This document shows positions 26,701-35,081 of a DNA stretch of 36,407 nt, piece by piece. Below the pieces are notes generated by a model that did no database searches, was not told the DNA's origin, and worked only from the letters and a program-made list of their open reading frames with translations. This DNA is from Saprospiraceae bacterium (GTDB taxonomy: Bacteria > Bacteroidota > Bacteroidia > Chitinophagales > Saprospiraceae), in assembly GCA_020848995.1 (NCBI GenBank), contig JADLHA010000018.1, positions 1-36,407 of the forward strand, given 5' to 3'. Position 1 is the first letter of the stretch, and each line of letters begins with the position of its first letter. The position numbers were made by a program, and so were the translations under genes.

Positions 26701-26910
26701 CCTGCAAAGACCTTTGTCGGTTCCTATCCATAAAAACCCCAATGCATCTTTCGCAAAGCAGGTAACCGTTTTCCCCTCCAGGCCATGACTATGGTGTGTA
26801 AACACTAAGTTCTCTGTCACCTGTGAGTATCCCACTTCGAATACATGAAAGCTGATGAGAATGCATAACAGATAGTATTTAACAACATAGTTTTTACAAA
26901 ATGAAATCAT
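23755..26910 (-). CDS. LytS-like sensor histidine kinase with periplasmic reg_prop propeller
   Basis: A 1051-residue membrane sensor. Signal peptide at 1-29. Residues about 40-690 hold two-component-regulator propeller repeats (FLWIGTDKGLCRYDG, QIWIGVRNRGLIKL, CLWIGTVGNGIHKT, NLWGATENGIFAYH, FYFSTDRGLMRMN). A Y_Y_Y beta-sandwich covers about 715-790, followed by a transmembrane helix (WFWLIAIMSFLLLVYGVY), a short coiled coil and a His_kinase domain with the phosphoacceptor His846 in MNPHFLFNALNAIKYY. The ATPase domain has YVENAIWHGL and VEDNGIGRVKA. This is the large periplasmic-sensor layout used in Bacteroidota to detect carbohydrate or envelope signals, but without the fused regulator of the true hybrid forms. 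The partner regulator is the next gene. Confidence 0.95.
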   Translation of the reverse strand: MISFCKNYVVKYYLLCILISFHVFEVGYSQVTENLVFTHHSHGLEGKTVTCFAKDALGFLWIGTDKGLCRYDGNEVISADKLYPESNLNNELFITCIYQDSKNQIWIGVRNRGLIKLTREGDNFTEVNLGTSNSASLTGRIITLIFEDPLQRLWVCARDLFLLDQASGEVRMIKPNVSRNDLQYYNNWQTEFQAVYNDPCSDFSWFQTGFGMCRLDLRSLQTKYYYHDTVKIAMRGSCFDGVENIWLSTFSDRVYKFNIRKEKFEEIIPDKHKLLANKPVSASRMAEYDSIHLLMASPKSGLLLYNRSDNTVIPLGQRFLQKDSVRAPFTLYRDADSCLWIGTVGNGIHKTSPKLQLIKDRFLGTEIEIVLEHPVSGLLYAATSDGRIVEINEKESCKRYFRTVKAENEDVSFIDLEFNSRHELWALSYYSLFRIDISAGMAEKMEIPDLSVANGTQSYYWDFTFDSKDQIWLSSQSAGLFCIDSRNYKVINYKYNPGDSFSLFHDYSISPLCCDRQGNLWGATENGIFAYHPANRGFYNTSNPCTYSVQFIGFTGSRAMQMDKEGNIWVTANADRVARFSRPEELLSPLQHVMHIENGYSGQIRGFLIDKGGQFYFSTDRGLMRMNASDMRALHFGEDYGIKKLNKLSCGKNGSIFAAGEEGYSVIDPNKLNTHYSSTISILSKFKIFDSLVLENISGVYPEEIQLNYRQNFLSFEMSSSDLQSTGTAEFAYRLRGLEDDWVKSEQRNYAAYTNLSGGEYEFQFMARRGSGQWGKYVSISLIVIPPFWETLWFWLIAIMSFLLLVYGVYRYRIDQIRKEEELKSDFARQIAEIEMKALKAQMNPHFLFNALNAIKYYVLRQDKDKAADYLTDFSRLIRLVLNNSNKGEIPLREEIEALELYIKIEQLRFDNSFHYEMMVDQTIDLENFLITPMIIQPYVENAIWHGLMHKRDGVGKLLIRFDRTPEGICCVVEDNGIGRVKAAEVKSKSAQREKSMGMTINHNRMNISKTLHETEFRLRIEDLYNEVSESSGTRIVLRINPFRTEQSSFA

Positions 26911-26914
26911 AAAA

Positions 26915-26922
26915 CAAATCTA
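26915..26922 (-). promoter_or_regulatory. -7 like box just before the sensor kinase gene
   Basis: TAGATTTG fits TAnnTTTG but ends four bases before ATG 26910, which would give an almost leaderless mRNA. No -33 TTG at normal spacing. Weak. Confidence 0.3.
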
Positions 26923-27163
26923 ATCCATTTTACTTTATCCCGGAAGTAAATGGAACTCCATACAACTACACACCTAGACAGGTTCTCTTAGTGCATCTTC
27001 CTATAACAACTCGTGTTCGGGTTACTTTGAACGGCATGCTGCCCACGCCAGAATATTTCCGCCATTCATGATTGAACTTTGGCATTGTTCGTCGCTCTCC
27101 AAATTGGTGTTCCCCGAGCGATGAATCTGATTTGGGTCCTTGTGTCCCAGCCTGCCGTTGATA

Positions 27164-29752
27164 TTAATGCACTACCTGTTTAATCCGTCTGGGATCAATC
27201 CTTGATTTCATTGCGTTTTCCCTTCTCGCATCTGCATTGATTTCTCCCTTAAAGCTCTGCTCCAAATTATCAACATCCCTCTCCTGCCTTTCCCTCAACA
27301 CCTGATAATTCTCGTACCCCTGGCGAATGGCCTTTACCTCCCAGTCGAATGAAAAATTCCCTGATCCATTCATAAGCTCCTTAACGCGTATTCCCTTCGT
27401 ACTTTTGCTTATGGCTGCAAGTCCGTAGGTGTTGGGGTCAAGAGGCGTAAGAATAACGGTGATGTTCTTTTCGCTTGCGATGCTGGTAAAATATTCGGGA
27501 AATTCCACAAACGCTTCTCCGTTCCTCAGTGTCGCGGTCCCCCTTAAGTAGGCTGCCGCCTCAGGTCCTTCTAGGCTTGCGTACCATATTTCCTTACTGT
27601 TGTCGTTTGGATCATTGACCCGGAAATTCTTTATATCGGCAAATATTACGCCCTGGTTGTTCTGGTTCACATACATTCCTGCCTGAAAAGAATTGTTTAC
27701 ATCCGCAACAGCAACCATTCCCCGGCTCTCATACCCTGCCAGGTTGGTAATGAGCTCATCTCCGGCATATACATTTAAACTACCACCTCCAAATAAATTC
27801 ACAGAACCAATATTTTTTACGAGGTCTTTGGTTCCCATTGCCGTTGTGGCCGCACCATTATTAAGGGATATATAACCTGTTCTGTATAAACCTGAGGAGA
27901 CGTTCCCGTCTCTATACAATTCCAATTTACCCCCGTTAACATTAGACGCGCTCAACGATACTTGTGAAAGACCATTGGAATCAAATAAACTAATTGCCCC
28001 GCCATTTGGGTCTAAATCATCCCAATTGGCCCCTGCATACAAGTTGGGAACACTATTATCCCCGTACAGCCATAAATAACCAATATTTGTCTGGATTGCG
28101 TCATTTGTGAGCAGAGCAGCTTCAATTCCATTGCTGTCCTTGACCACAAATCCGTAGGGGGCCATCGCATTTCCGTATGTATTTGCGCCCGGATATTTAA
28201 GTGAAATTGCGCCATCAGAATATACATGCCCGCGATTGAGAAAAGGAAGGGTGGAAATTCCTGCATGGTCTTCGCCGGAGATGCTGTGTATTTTTACATA
28301 ACCGTTATTACCATCCTTCGTTACTCCGGCAGCATATCTTTCTTCCAAAAGCGCTGGGTTGGGTCCGGGTAAATATACTCCCATATTCTGAAACCCGTTA
28401 CCCGTCAAATTGTACCTTCCCTCTCCCCACAATGACAAAGACCCGTTGCTGTTGAACGCTGAAAGATTAACCGTTGCCTCTCCGTTCCTGCTGAACAATA
28501 ACAATTCTCCTTCAGGAGGCTCTGATTGTAAAAACGAACTCGATCCCAACGTGGCTATATATTGATCGTTGGCTCCGCTTGATAATCTCAATTGACCATT
28601 TTTCTGTGTACTTTGTGTCCCAAGCCATACGTTTTGCCACTTGACATCATTAATCAAGCTAAAATTGTCAGGCTCCAGTTGCACCCTTGTAAATACATCC
28701 GATGGACTCAAGACTTCGTCTACCCGCATGCCATACGCATAATAATGTGCATTATTAATACCAATCGTATGAAACAAACTACCGGCTGTTAGTGATGTAT
28801 TTGCTTCTCCAAATTCAAAAGAAAGTTTTTCAGGATTAAATACCGCTTGTGAATTATAAAGCAATCCAATTCCCTGTTTAAAATATACCATGCTATCCAG
28901 GCCAACCGTAAGTGCCCTTTCTATTTCTTTATCCTTCATATATATTTGTGAACTTTTTAAAGTGTTCGTCGTCCCTGATCCGTTGTAGTCGTCAACGTCA
29001 AGGCCCCAGGGAACTATGGTGACGCTGTTCGGAGTGTTGTTCCCGACCTGAACCCTGCTCTCGCTTTGAATTTCGTCTGTATACACTGTTCCTTTGAAAT
29101 AACTAATTCCATTTGTTTCGTCTTTCCATTTTGAGCCAATTGCGCTTAAGTCCACAGAGTTTCCTTTTGAAATTTCAAGGTTTTGCCCACTGAGTTGCAG
29201 AGATTGCAGTTCATTTCCCGGATCCGCATCCGCGTCGTCAACGGCATCGGTAAATGAGCCTCCGTTCTTTGACAGGCTTACCACATTTCCAGATTTGCTC
29301 AAGGATTGCAATTCATTGGCCGGATCCGCGTCTGCATCATCCTTATCGCTAACAGTAGAAGCATGTAGAGCGTAGGGGACGGATAGTATCTGTGTAGCTC
29401 CAAGAGACACATAATTGGAGCCTCCGTCGGGATCCAACTCCGTATTGAGCCAATATGAATCCGTGCCCCAATCCACCGAGCTAAAACTTCCTGACTGTAC
29501 AGAACCTTGCCCTACGGTGAGAGAAAAAACACCCAGATCCCCTGTTGGTACTGTGTGATTTTCAATATAAACGGCGCCTCCGGAAGGCCCTCCCTTCAAA
29601 ATACTTAGCCTTAGGCCAATATTTTGGTTCTTGATTAAATCTCCATTGGCTTTACGTGCGACTCCCTGATACCTGAATCCCTGCGGCGATTGCGAAAAGG
29701 AACTCATCGCGTGAAGACAACAAAAACTGATGATGAAGATTAAATTTTTCAT
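27164..29752 (-). CDS. Secreted fibre-like repeat protein
   Basis: An 862-residue exported protein with a signal peptide ending SSFSQ. Residues 22-130 form the domain common at the start of Bacteroidota tail-fibre-like proteins (PQGFRYQGVARKANGDLI ... ILSVPYALHA). Two copies of a DDADADPxNELQSL unit at about 137-205 follow; this unit is typical of such fibres. Residues 210-700 are a long Gly/Asn/Ser-rich beta region, probably a repetitive shaft. Near the C-terminus is EGPEAAAYLRGTATLRNGEA, a capping domain seen in related proteins, and finally a basic helix. No peptidase S74 autocleavage site and no T9SS tail are seen. It is second in a two-gene operon after the short T9SS protein, 29 bp away. 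A surface fibre or adhesin role is inference. Confidence 0.82.
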   Translation of the reverse strand: MKNLIFIISFCCLHAMSSFSQSPQGFRYQGVARKANGDLIKNQNIGLRLSILKGGPSGGAVYIENHTVPTGDLGVFSLTVGQGSVQSGSFSSVDWGTDSYWLNTELDPDGGSNYVSLGATQILSVPYALHASTVSDKDDADADPANELQSLSKSGNVVSLSKNGGSFTDAVDDADADPGNELQSLQLSGQNLEISKGNSVDLSAIGSKWKDETNGISYFKGTVYTDEIQSESRVQVGNNTPNSVTIVPWGLDVDDYNGSGTTNTLKSSQIYMKDKEIERALTVGLDSMVYFKQGIGLLYNSQAVFNPEKLSFEFGEANTSLTAGSLFHTIGINNAHYYAYGMRVDEVLSPSDVFTRVQLEPDNFSLINDVKWQNVWLGTQSTQKNGQLRLSSGANDQYIATLGSSSFLQSEPPEGELLLFSRNGEATVNLSAFNSNGSLSLWGEGRYNLTGNGFQNMGVYLPGPNPALLEERYAAGVTKDGNNGYVKIHSISGEDHAGISTLPFLNRGHVYSDGAISLKYPGANTYGNAMAPYGFVVKDSNGIEAALLTNDAIQTNIGYLWLYGDNSVPNLYAGANWDDLDPNGGAISLFDSNGLSQVSLSASNVNGGKLELYRDGNVSSGLYRTGYISLNNGAATTAMGTKDLVKNIGSVNLFGGGSLNVYAGDELITNLAGYESRGMVAVADVNNSFQAGMYVNQNNQGVIFADIKNFRVNDPNDNSKEIWYASLEGPEAAAYLRGTATLRNGEAFVEFPEYFTSIASEKNITVILTPLDPNTYGLAAISKSTKGIRVKELMNGSGNFSFDWEVKAIRQGYENYQVLRERQERDVDNLEQSFKGEINADARRENAMKSRIDPRRIKQVVH

Positions 29753-29781
29753 AATTGAAAACTTGTTTGTTCAAAAATTTA

Positions 29782-30255
29782 TTATAATGATTGCACCTTT
29801 TCTATCCTGAAAATCTGCACTATATTCGATTTAGTAAATATCTTCAGAATATAAAGTCCCGTCTCAAATGATTGCATCTCTATTTTAGCAGCATTGTTCA
29901 GGATTCCTTGGGATATCATCTTGCCGTGACCGTCAAATACCTGGTAGTTATGGGGACCGGTTTCTGCACTCTTAATGTGCACTTCGCTGTGCGTGGGATT
30001 GGGATACACATCAAAAAAGTGTTTCCGGCCGGAAGAAGGATCCAGGCGCGTAATCATTAACAATGTTTGATGGAACCCTTGATTAAGCGAGATTCCGCTC
30101 TTTATCAATCCACTTACTGGTTCTCCCAAGGTCCAGTCGAGTGATATTACCCCATTTGCATCACTTGAGCCGCAATTGCCCAATACACTCCGCTGGAGGT
30201 TTTGGCTGTAGAGAGGGTTCAATGAAACAAGCAAAAGGAAAATTAGCATTCGCAT
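29782..30255 (-). CDS. Short exported protein with T9SS type A sorting tail
   Basis: A 157-residue protein starting at ATG 30255. Signal peptide MRMLIFLLLVSLNPLYSQ. Residues about 20-65 match a short domain frequent in Bacteroidota (SVLGNCGSSDANGVISLDW, then TLGEPV and LNQGFHQ). The rest is a T9SS sorting domain (FDVYPNPTHSEVHIKS ... FETGLYILKIF ... RIEKVQSL). The longer frame from 30360 is rejected because its extra 35 residues overlap a canonical promoter at 30272-30303 and hide the signal peptide. Proteins of this kind typically precede a fibre-like protein, as here; the pair may act together on the surface, but no function is established. Confidence 0.85.
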   Translation of the reverse strand: MRMLIFLLLVSLNPLYSQNLQRSVLGNCGSSDANGVISLDWTLGEPVSGLIKSGISLNQGFHQTLLMITRLDPSSGRKHFFDVYPNPTHSEVHIKSAETGPHNYQVFDGHGKMISQGILNNAAKIEMQSFETGLYILKIFTKSNIVQIFRIEKVQSL

Positions 30256-30271
30256 AAGCGGGTAATTTGTG

Positions 30272-30303
30272 CAAACGTAATTCTCCGGGCAGGATTGGTT
30301 CAA
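30272..30303 (-). promoter_or_regulatory. Canonical Bacteroidota promoter of the short T9SS/fibre operon
   Basis: TTG (30303-30301), a 21-bp spacer, then TACGTTTG (30279-30272) on the minus strand. Transcription should start near 30266, leaving a leader of about 11 nt before ATG 30255. Confidence 0.75.
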
Positions 30304-30492
30304 GTCCAATGAGTGTATGGCCGGTTTGAATGCGTATTTGGAGTTCCTTGGGAAGGACAAACCATAAATCTATGCGTGCAGAATGCGCCAAGCAGTCAAA
30401 TGGGCCTATTGGACAAGCTCTAAAATAAGCTGACTGTCACGTCAAATTGGGGTTATTGCATAAAATTAAAGGGTACCTCGAATAACCCAGTT

Positions 30493-30550
30493 TTGATGCC
30501 AGAATGAAAAGGGCTGCCTCTCTTCACTTCCTGTTGATGCCAGAATGAAA
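30493..30550. repeat. Direct repeat TTGATGCCAGAATGAAA, two copies
   Basis: The 17-bp sequence occurs at 30493-30509 and again at 30534-30550, within the MITE-like element. A diverged inverted copy (TTCATTTTGCCATCAA) ends the related repeat at 14939-15067. Confidence 0.85.
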
Positions 30551-30662
30551 TTAGCAAAACAAGACGAGGCGCGGTGAAGGAAGCTATGTGGAGCAATAAC
30601 TGACTTAACCGCAACGAAGGATTGTGAAGCTAAATTCATTGAGTGGGTGAGCCTGTGCGGGC
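30534..30662 (-). repeat. Dispersed 129-bp repeat, copy B (inside the MITE-like element)
   Basis: Reverse complement of this segment aligns ungapped with 14939-15067, with about 78% identity by hand count. It makes up the core of the MITE-like element between the second TTGATGCCAGAATGAAA copy and the right terminal repeat. Confidence 0.8.
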
Positions 30663-30788
30663 TGGCTGGCGCATGAGTGGGTTATTCGAGGTGCCCTAAA
30701 CCTTAGATGCTCCCGGACGCGGGCACAATCTTGAGTCTAACGCCTTTTATGGGTCGCCTCCCCAATCATTGCTGTATTCTCAGGAGAA

Positions 30789-31850
30789 TCAGCGTTTGAG
30801 TCCGGCGCGTTCGAGAAGTTTCTTCAAAGAATAGAAATGAAACGTCTTATCGGTACTCATGGCCACGAATAAGCCACCTTCGAATCCGGGCAAAGGAGAC
30901 GACCAGCTTTCGCTGCCGTCGCTGTCTCTCGCGGCAACCGGTACTTCGGCCAGTTTGGGGTGGTTGTGCGGGTTGCCAGCGGTTCCTTCCCGCGGATAGA
31001 TGATGAAGGAATTGGCTGCCTGATTTGATACCAGGAGATATCCCTTGCCAGCCTCCGTTCTGACCACGCTGATGCCCTCATTGTCAACTTTGTACTGCCC
31101 CTGGCCAAAAAAGGCCAGTTCCTGGTTGCCTTTGGCAGGATCTGCATGGTATTTCCGGATGCCGGCGCGTTCATCGCTGTAATAAATGTATCCCAGTTCG
31201 CTATCGACACAGATGGCCTCCACTTCCTTTTTGCCGGAAAACGCCCCAAAGCGCCTTACCTGACGCACACGCAGCTTTCCTTCGTTCTCTTCTTCAATTG
31301 CATATTGCGACAGATAATCTCTTGCTGGGCCCTCTTTGCGGCTGACGACCGCGTAGATCGTCTGGTCAGGTGCCTTGTAAAGTGCAATCCCCATTGGAAG
31401 TGAGTCTGCAGCTTGCTCAGCAATGGGGATGCCGCCGTTATCGATGGGCGTCATGTCCGGAAGCTGGTATATGCGCAGGCAGTTTCTGTCCCGTTCTGTA
31501 GCCACAGCGATGTCTACCATCCCATTCCTGTACTTCATCCCATAAGCTACGTCGACGTTGTTTGGTCTCTTTAATCCGAGCCTGGTCCGGTTGCGATCAA
31601 TGCTCCCGTCCAGCCGGAATACATAAACTCCGCCATTCACAGGATGCTTGTCCGTTCCAAGGATGATGGAATTCTCCGGATTTTTTGCATCAACCCAAAT
31701 TGCGGGATCGTCCGAATCATCCAGCACTTTTTGGGTGATGACTTCCGGTTGAAGGATGGTTTGTTGGTTTACCCTTTGACGGCTTCCGCTGCAATCCACC
31801 AGGCAAAGCCAGGTCGAGATCGCTCCAATCAGAATTGAGGTCTGCTGCAT
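30789..31850 (-). CDS. Beta-propeller phytase (3-phytase)
   Basis: A 353-residue enzyme of the calcium-dependent beta-propeller phytase family, which releases phosphate from myo-inositol hexakisphosphate (phytate). The N-terminus has a short hydrophobic signal ending in LVDCSGS, a possible lipobox. Family-defining stretches are DDSDDPAIWVDAKNPENSII, RPNNVDVAYGM, EVEAICVDSELGYIYYSDE and DNEGISVV, which carry the acidic calcium and phosphate-site residues. The length is normal for the family. It starts 7 bp after the TonB-dependent receptor gene, so both are in one operon. Pairing of beta-propeller phytases with TonB receptors is known from other Gram-negative bacteria and points to phosphorus scavenging. 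No T9SS tail. Confidence 0.93.
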   Translation of the reverse strand: MQQTSILIGAISTWLCLVDCSGSRQRVNQQTILQPEVITQKVLDDSDDPAIWVDAKNPENSIILGTDKHPVNGGVYVFRLDGSIDRNRTRLGLKRPNNVDVAYGMKYRNGMVDIAVATERDRNCLRIYQLPDMTPIDNGGIPIAEQAADSLPMGIALYKAPDQTIYAVVSRKEGPARDYLSQYAIEEENEGKLRVRQVRRFGAFSGKKEVEAICVDSELGYIYYSDERAGIRKYHADPAKGNQELAFFGQGQYKVDNEGISVVRTEAGKGYLLVSNQAANSFIIYPREGTAGNPHNHPKLAEVPVAARDSDGSESWSSPLPGFEGGLFVAMSTDKTFHFYSLKKLLERAGLKR

Positions 31851-31857
31851 TTGTTCA

Positions 31858-34719
31858 TCAACGCGTTAAATCCCACTTGACCCCAACGTTGAATTTTGGC
31901 CCATAGTATTCAATCTGTGCCGTTCGGCTCTGGTCTCCCTGATAGTAGCGCAGGGGTTGATTCGTCAGATTGTTGGCCTCCCCAAAAATCCGCACGTTAG
32001 AAAGGAGGGCATAGCTTGCATGCACGTCGAGGAAAAACTGCTTGTCGTAGTAGCGGTCGTAAAAGGCCTCCTCCGAATATCCGGCATCGTCGCTGTCGTC
32101 AACGTATGCCGCCGTGTAGTTGCCACTGATGTTCGCAACCAGTTTCCTGGTTTCATACGACAAAGAAAGGTTGAACATGTGGGGAGCGGTTCCTGGCAAG
32201 TCGACGTCCTCCCGTATCAGCACCCCTGAATTGTCGTAAATGCCCTCGGCAACTGCGTTGGTATACGTGTAGTTGGTGTAAACGCCTAAATCTTTCAGGA
32301 CGCCTGGTAGAAAATCGAGCTTGCGCTGAAAGCCCAATTCAAAACCCAATACCTGCACATCGCTTCCGTTCCTTCGCTGGGTAAATTGCCAGTCTTCACC
32401 CGCCTGTATCGGGTTGGCAATGCCCGGGAAATCGGCTGCAAATTTCTCGGCAGTATAATTTTCGTCGCGATAGGTGTAAAAGAAATTGCTAAGTGCCTTA
32501 TAGAACACTCCACCAGAAAGGATACCAATGGATTTTAAATAGTATTCCGCCATCAGATCGGCATTCGTGCTCCGGATTGGCTCCAGTTTTGGATTTCCTC
32601 CCTGCAATTCCATGTCCTCTGCCAAAACGTTGAAATAGGGTACCAGGTCGTAATACTTTGGTCTGGCAATGCCTCGTGTAACGGCTGCACGCAATACGAG
32701 ATCACTAACCGGATTATACCGGATGTTCAATCCAGGAAGAACATCTGTGTACTCGTTGCTGTTGCTGGCTTTGCCCTGAAGGTCCTCTTCATTCAGCACG
32801 ATGTTACCGGTATAATCCAGGGAGGTTTGTTCCAGCCTTACCCCTGCCACAATGAGCAGCTTGTCAGAAAGCTCCTGCGTCCATTGTGCATAACCCGCGT
32901 AAATGTCTTCGTTTGCTTCATAATTGCCCGCCAGGTATTCAGAGGGCTCATCCGATTTCTCAAATGCAGAATCCACTTCGAGCTGAAGTTGGCCCAGGAA
33001 CTGCGGGTCAATAAAATTGCCAATCACATATTTTGACCCTGGGTAAAAGTCATCTACCGTCTGGTCTTTGAGGCCCAACAAGGTGATATTCTCAAACTGT
33101 GATTCAGTCGAGTTAACGGGTTCGAATGCGTAAAACCTGTTATTGCGCTCCTTGGTTTTGCTGCGAAGTCTCAATCCAGTCTTCAGCGTACCCCGTCGCT
33201 CACGGATGATTAGCGGCCATTCAACATTGATCTTGGCGTTGATGTCCTCTTCGAATTGATCCTGAAATTCCTCTGTTAGCTCCGAAAGCCTCGTATAGTC
33301 TGTGAGTTGCGTCGCATCCGAAAGCAACGGAAATTCAGGATCTGAAACATCCTGCGACACTTCAATGCTGCGACGACCCATCGCGATGTAACGTTCGTTA
33401 GGTCTCACTTCTGAGGCGCGCGCATATTGTGCGCTCCAGTCCAGTTTTAATTTTCCAAATAAGTGGTCTCCCTGAATGGAAGCAGTTTTTACCCTCTGGT
33501 CTTCAAGTCTACGGCTCTCGTTCCGGTCATTGTCAATGCCCCCCTTGGTCTGGCGAATGACTTCTCCATTCGTGAATCCGGTAATGTTCCCATTGGAATC
33601 ATAGATCAGATTGGATTCGTCGCCTCTCAACCTGTGACGAAGTCTAAAGCGGTTTTCGAGATCATCTCTCCAGTAATAACTGCCGTTCAGCGTGAGCACA
33701 TGCGCTGGATTCAATTTATAATCGCAGCTGATCCCGGCGGAACGCCGCACCCGCTTCACATCGTACTTGCGCACGTCGTGATCGGCTATGTATAAATTTC
33801 CTTGTTCATCTCTTTCCCATACAGCTTCCACATTGTCTGATCCATAGTCGTTCGACTGGATGGATCCGTTGATCAATATTCCAAGCTTTCCTTCTGCCAA
33901 ACGGTTGCCGATCAGCAGGTGTGCATTTCCTATGAATCCCTCCCGTATGGAGTTGTATCCCCCGGACAGGCTCGCAGAAAGCCTCAAATCCTGCGGTGTG
34001 TAGCGCGTGATGAGGTTGACGGAACCTCCGATGGCGTCTCCGTCCATCTCCGGCGTCAGGGTCTTGCGGACATCCACCGATTGTATTGCATCCGCGGGAA
34101 TCAAATCCATCTGGATTCTGCGGTTATCGCCCTCCGCAGAGGGTATCCGCTCCCCGTTGAGACTTACCGAGTTGAGTTCCGGACCCATTCCCCGGATGAT
34201 GATGTTGCGCGCTTCGCCCTGGTCGTTTTGCATGGTAATCCCGGGAACCCTCTTAATGGCATCCCCGATGTTGGCATCGGGAAACCGACCCATCTGATCT
34301 GCCGATATGATATTGGAAACGTATGCATTCGACTTTTGCTGATTCAGCGCCTTAGCCTGACCCCTCTGCCTGTCTCCAAGTACGACAACCTCTCCGATAG
34401 CACTCGTGCTGTAATCCAATGATTCAACAATCTCTACCCCACCTGTTCCTACCTGTATGGTCTTGTCAAGCGTCTGATATCCCAGGTATCGAACGGTAAG
34501 CCGGTATTCCCCGGGCGCAAGGCCTGTTAGGGTCAATTCCCCATTTGCATTCGTAGTTCCAGCAAAATTACCCGGATCGATCATGACGATGGCTCCTGGA
34601 AAACTCAGCTTGTTCTGATCAAGGACCTTGATTTTTATAAAACTGCTTTGTGCAGAAAGTGCGGTCGTGGCGATCAGGGCCATAACCATCAAAAAGTATG
34701 TTTTTCTCATTCCCATCAT
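31858..34719 (-). CDS. TonB-dependent receptor with carboxypeptidase-like regulatory domain
   Basis: An outer-membrane receptor of about 953 residues. After a signal peptide (YFLMVMALIATTALSAQ) comes a carboxypeptidase-like regulatory domain at about 22-110 (GAIVMIDPGNFAGTTNANGE ... YRLTVRYLGYQT). The plug domain covers about 130-240 (GDAIKRVPGITMQNDQGEAR, IIIRGMGPELNSVSLNGERI, MDGDAIGGSVNLITR) and a beta-barrel follows to the end. The overall plan is that of the TonB-Xanth-Caul type. It should import a ligand with TonB energy; because the next gene is phytase, phytate or its inositol phosphate products are the best guess. The extension from 34740 is rejected since it begins in the -7 element at 34745-34738; ATG 34719, 34716 or 34710 are all possible. 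Confidence 0.93.
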   Translation of the reverse strand: MMGMRKTYFLMVMALIATTALSAQSSFIKIKVLDQNKLSFPGAIVMIDPGNFAGTTNANGELTLTGLAPGEYRLTVRYLGYQTLDKTIQVGTGGVEIVESLDYSTSAIGEVVVLGDRQRGQAKALNQQKSNAYVSNIISADQMGRFPDANIGDAIKRVPGITMQNDQGEARNIIIRGMGPELNSVSLNGERIPSAEGDNRRIQMDLIPADAIQSVDVRKTLTPEMDGDAIGGSVNLITRYTPQDLRLSASLSGGYNSIREGFIGNAHLLIGNRLAEGKLGILINGSIQSNDYGSDNVEAVWERDEQGNLYIADHDVRKYDVKRVRRSAGISCDYKLNPAHVLTLNGSYYWRDDLENRFRLRHRLRGDESNLIYDSNGNITGFTNGEVIRQTKGGIDNDRNESRRLEDQRVKTASIQGDHLFGKLKLDWSAQYARASEVRPNERYIAMGRRSIEVSQDVSDPEFPLLSDATQLTDYTRLSELTEEFQDQFEEDINAKINVEWPLIIRERRGTLKTGLRLRSKTKERNNRFYAFEPVNSTESQFENITLLGLKDQTVDDFYPGSKYVIGNFIDPQFLGQLQLEVDSAFEKSDEPSEYLAGNYEANEDIYAGYAQWTQELSDKLLIVAGVRLEQTSLDYTGNIVLNEEDLQGKASNSNEYTDVLPGLNIRYNPVSDLVLRAAVTRGIARPKYYDLVPYFNVLAEDMELQGGNPKLEPIRSTNADLMAEYYLKSIGILSGGVFYKALSNFFYTYRDENYTAEKFAADFPGIANPIQAGEDWQFTQRRNGSDVQVLGFELGFQRKLDFLPGVLKDLGVYTNYTYTNAVAEGIYDNSGVLIREDVDLPGTAPHMFNLSLSYETRKLVANISGNYTAAYVDDSDDAGYSEEAFYDRYYDKQFFLDVHASYALLSNVRIFGEANNLTNQPLRYYQGDQSRTAQIEYYGPKFNVGVKWDLTR

Positions 34720-34737
34720 GCTTTTGTTTGCTTGCGG

Positions 34738-34765
34738 CAAATGTATACCCAGTGCTATTGCACAA
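34738..34765 (-). promoter_or_regulatory. Promoter of the TonB receptor-phytase operon
   Basis: TTG (34765-34763), a 17-bp spacer, then TACATTTG (34745-34738) on the minus strand. The -7 match is exact and the spacer slightly short. Start near 34732 gives a leader of about 13 nt to ATG 34719. I see no recognisable Pho box. Confidence 0.5.
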
Positions 34766-35081
34766 TCGTTTTTTAAGGATTAAGTCATCGTTAATCAATT
34801 GTATGCTGTGGGTCAATGAAAACTTTCCCAATTGTTGACAAATCATTAAGCAAGGCCGCGCTGAAAGCAAGCCTCTGCCAGGATGATTCCTCATCCACAT
34901 GTTCCTGTCCCCGCCATGTTAGTCCTTAGAATGCCCTTTCTTTAGATGCTTGGGGTCATTTCCAGGAAAGGCCTCTGCTCTCCTCGATTCAAGATTTTGT
35001 ACATTTGACTCGCCGGTGTTTTTGGCCTTGAACAGGATGACCCATTAAAACATATTCCGGGACCTGACCGCTGTCTAATCG
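34766..35081. other. Divergent intergenic region
   Basis: This 316-bp region between the receptor operon and the AraC-type gene contains no credible gene. TACATTTG at 35000-35007 on the plus strand is a possible -7 element for the regulator, without a matching -33 TTG. AT-rich sequence with TTAATCAATT and CAATTGTTGACAAATC lies at 34790-34850 and might hold an operator, but no clean inverted repeat stands out. Confidence 0.4.

Larger units (their letters stand above)
30471..30696. mobile_element. 226-bp MITE-like element with 19-bp terminal inverted repeats
   Basis: The left end GGGTACCTCGAATAACCCA (30471-30489) is matched by the inverted right end (30678-30696), whose complement is GGGCACCTCGAATAACCCA, with one mismatch. 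TAAA flanks both sides (30467-30470 and 30697-30700) and looks like a 4-bp target duplication. There is no ORF for a transposase inside, so it would move only with enzymes from a full-length relative. The interior holds two copies of TTGATGCCAGAATGAAA and the 129-bp dispersed repeat copy B. It fills most of the gene-free stretch 30304-30788; nothing else recognisable is seen there. Confidence 0.82.

Noticed and set aside
26923-27163. Open frame continuing after the fibre gene stop (contains MPKFNHEWRKYSGVG)
   Set aside because: About 60 codons without any recognised pattern, promoter or ribosome site; likely noncoding spacer.
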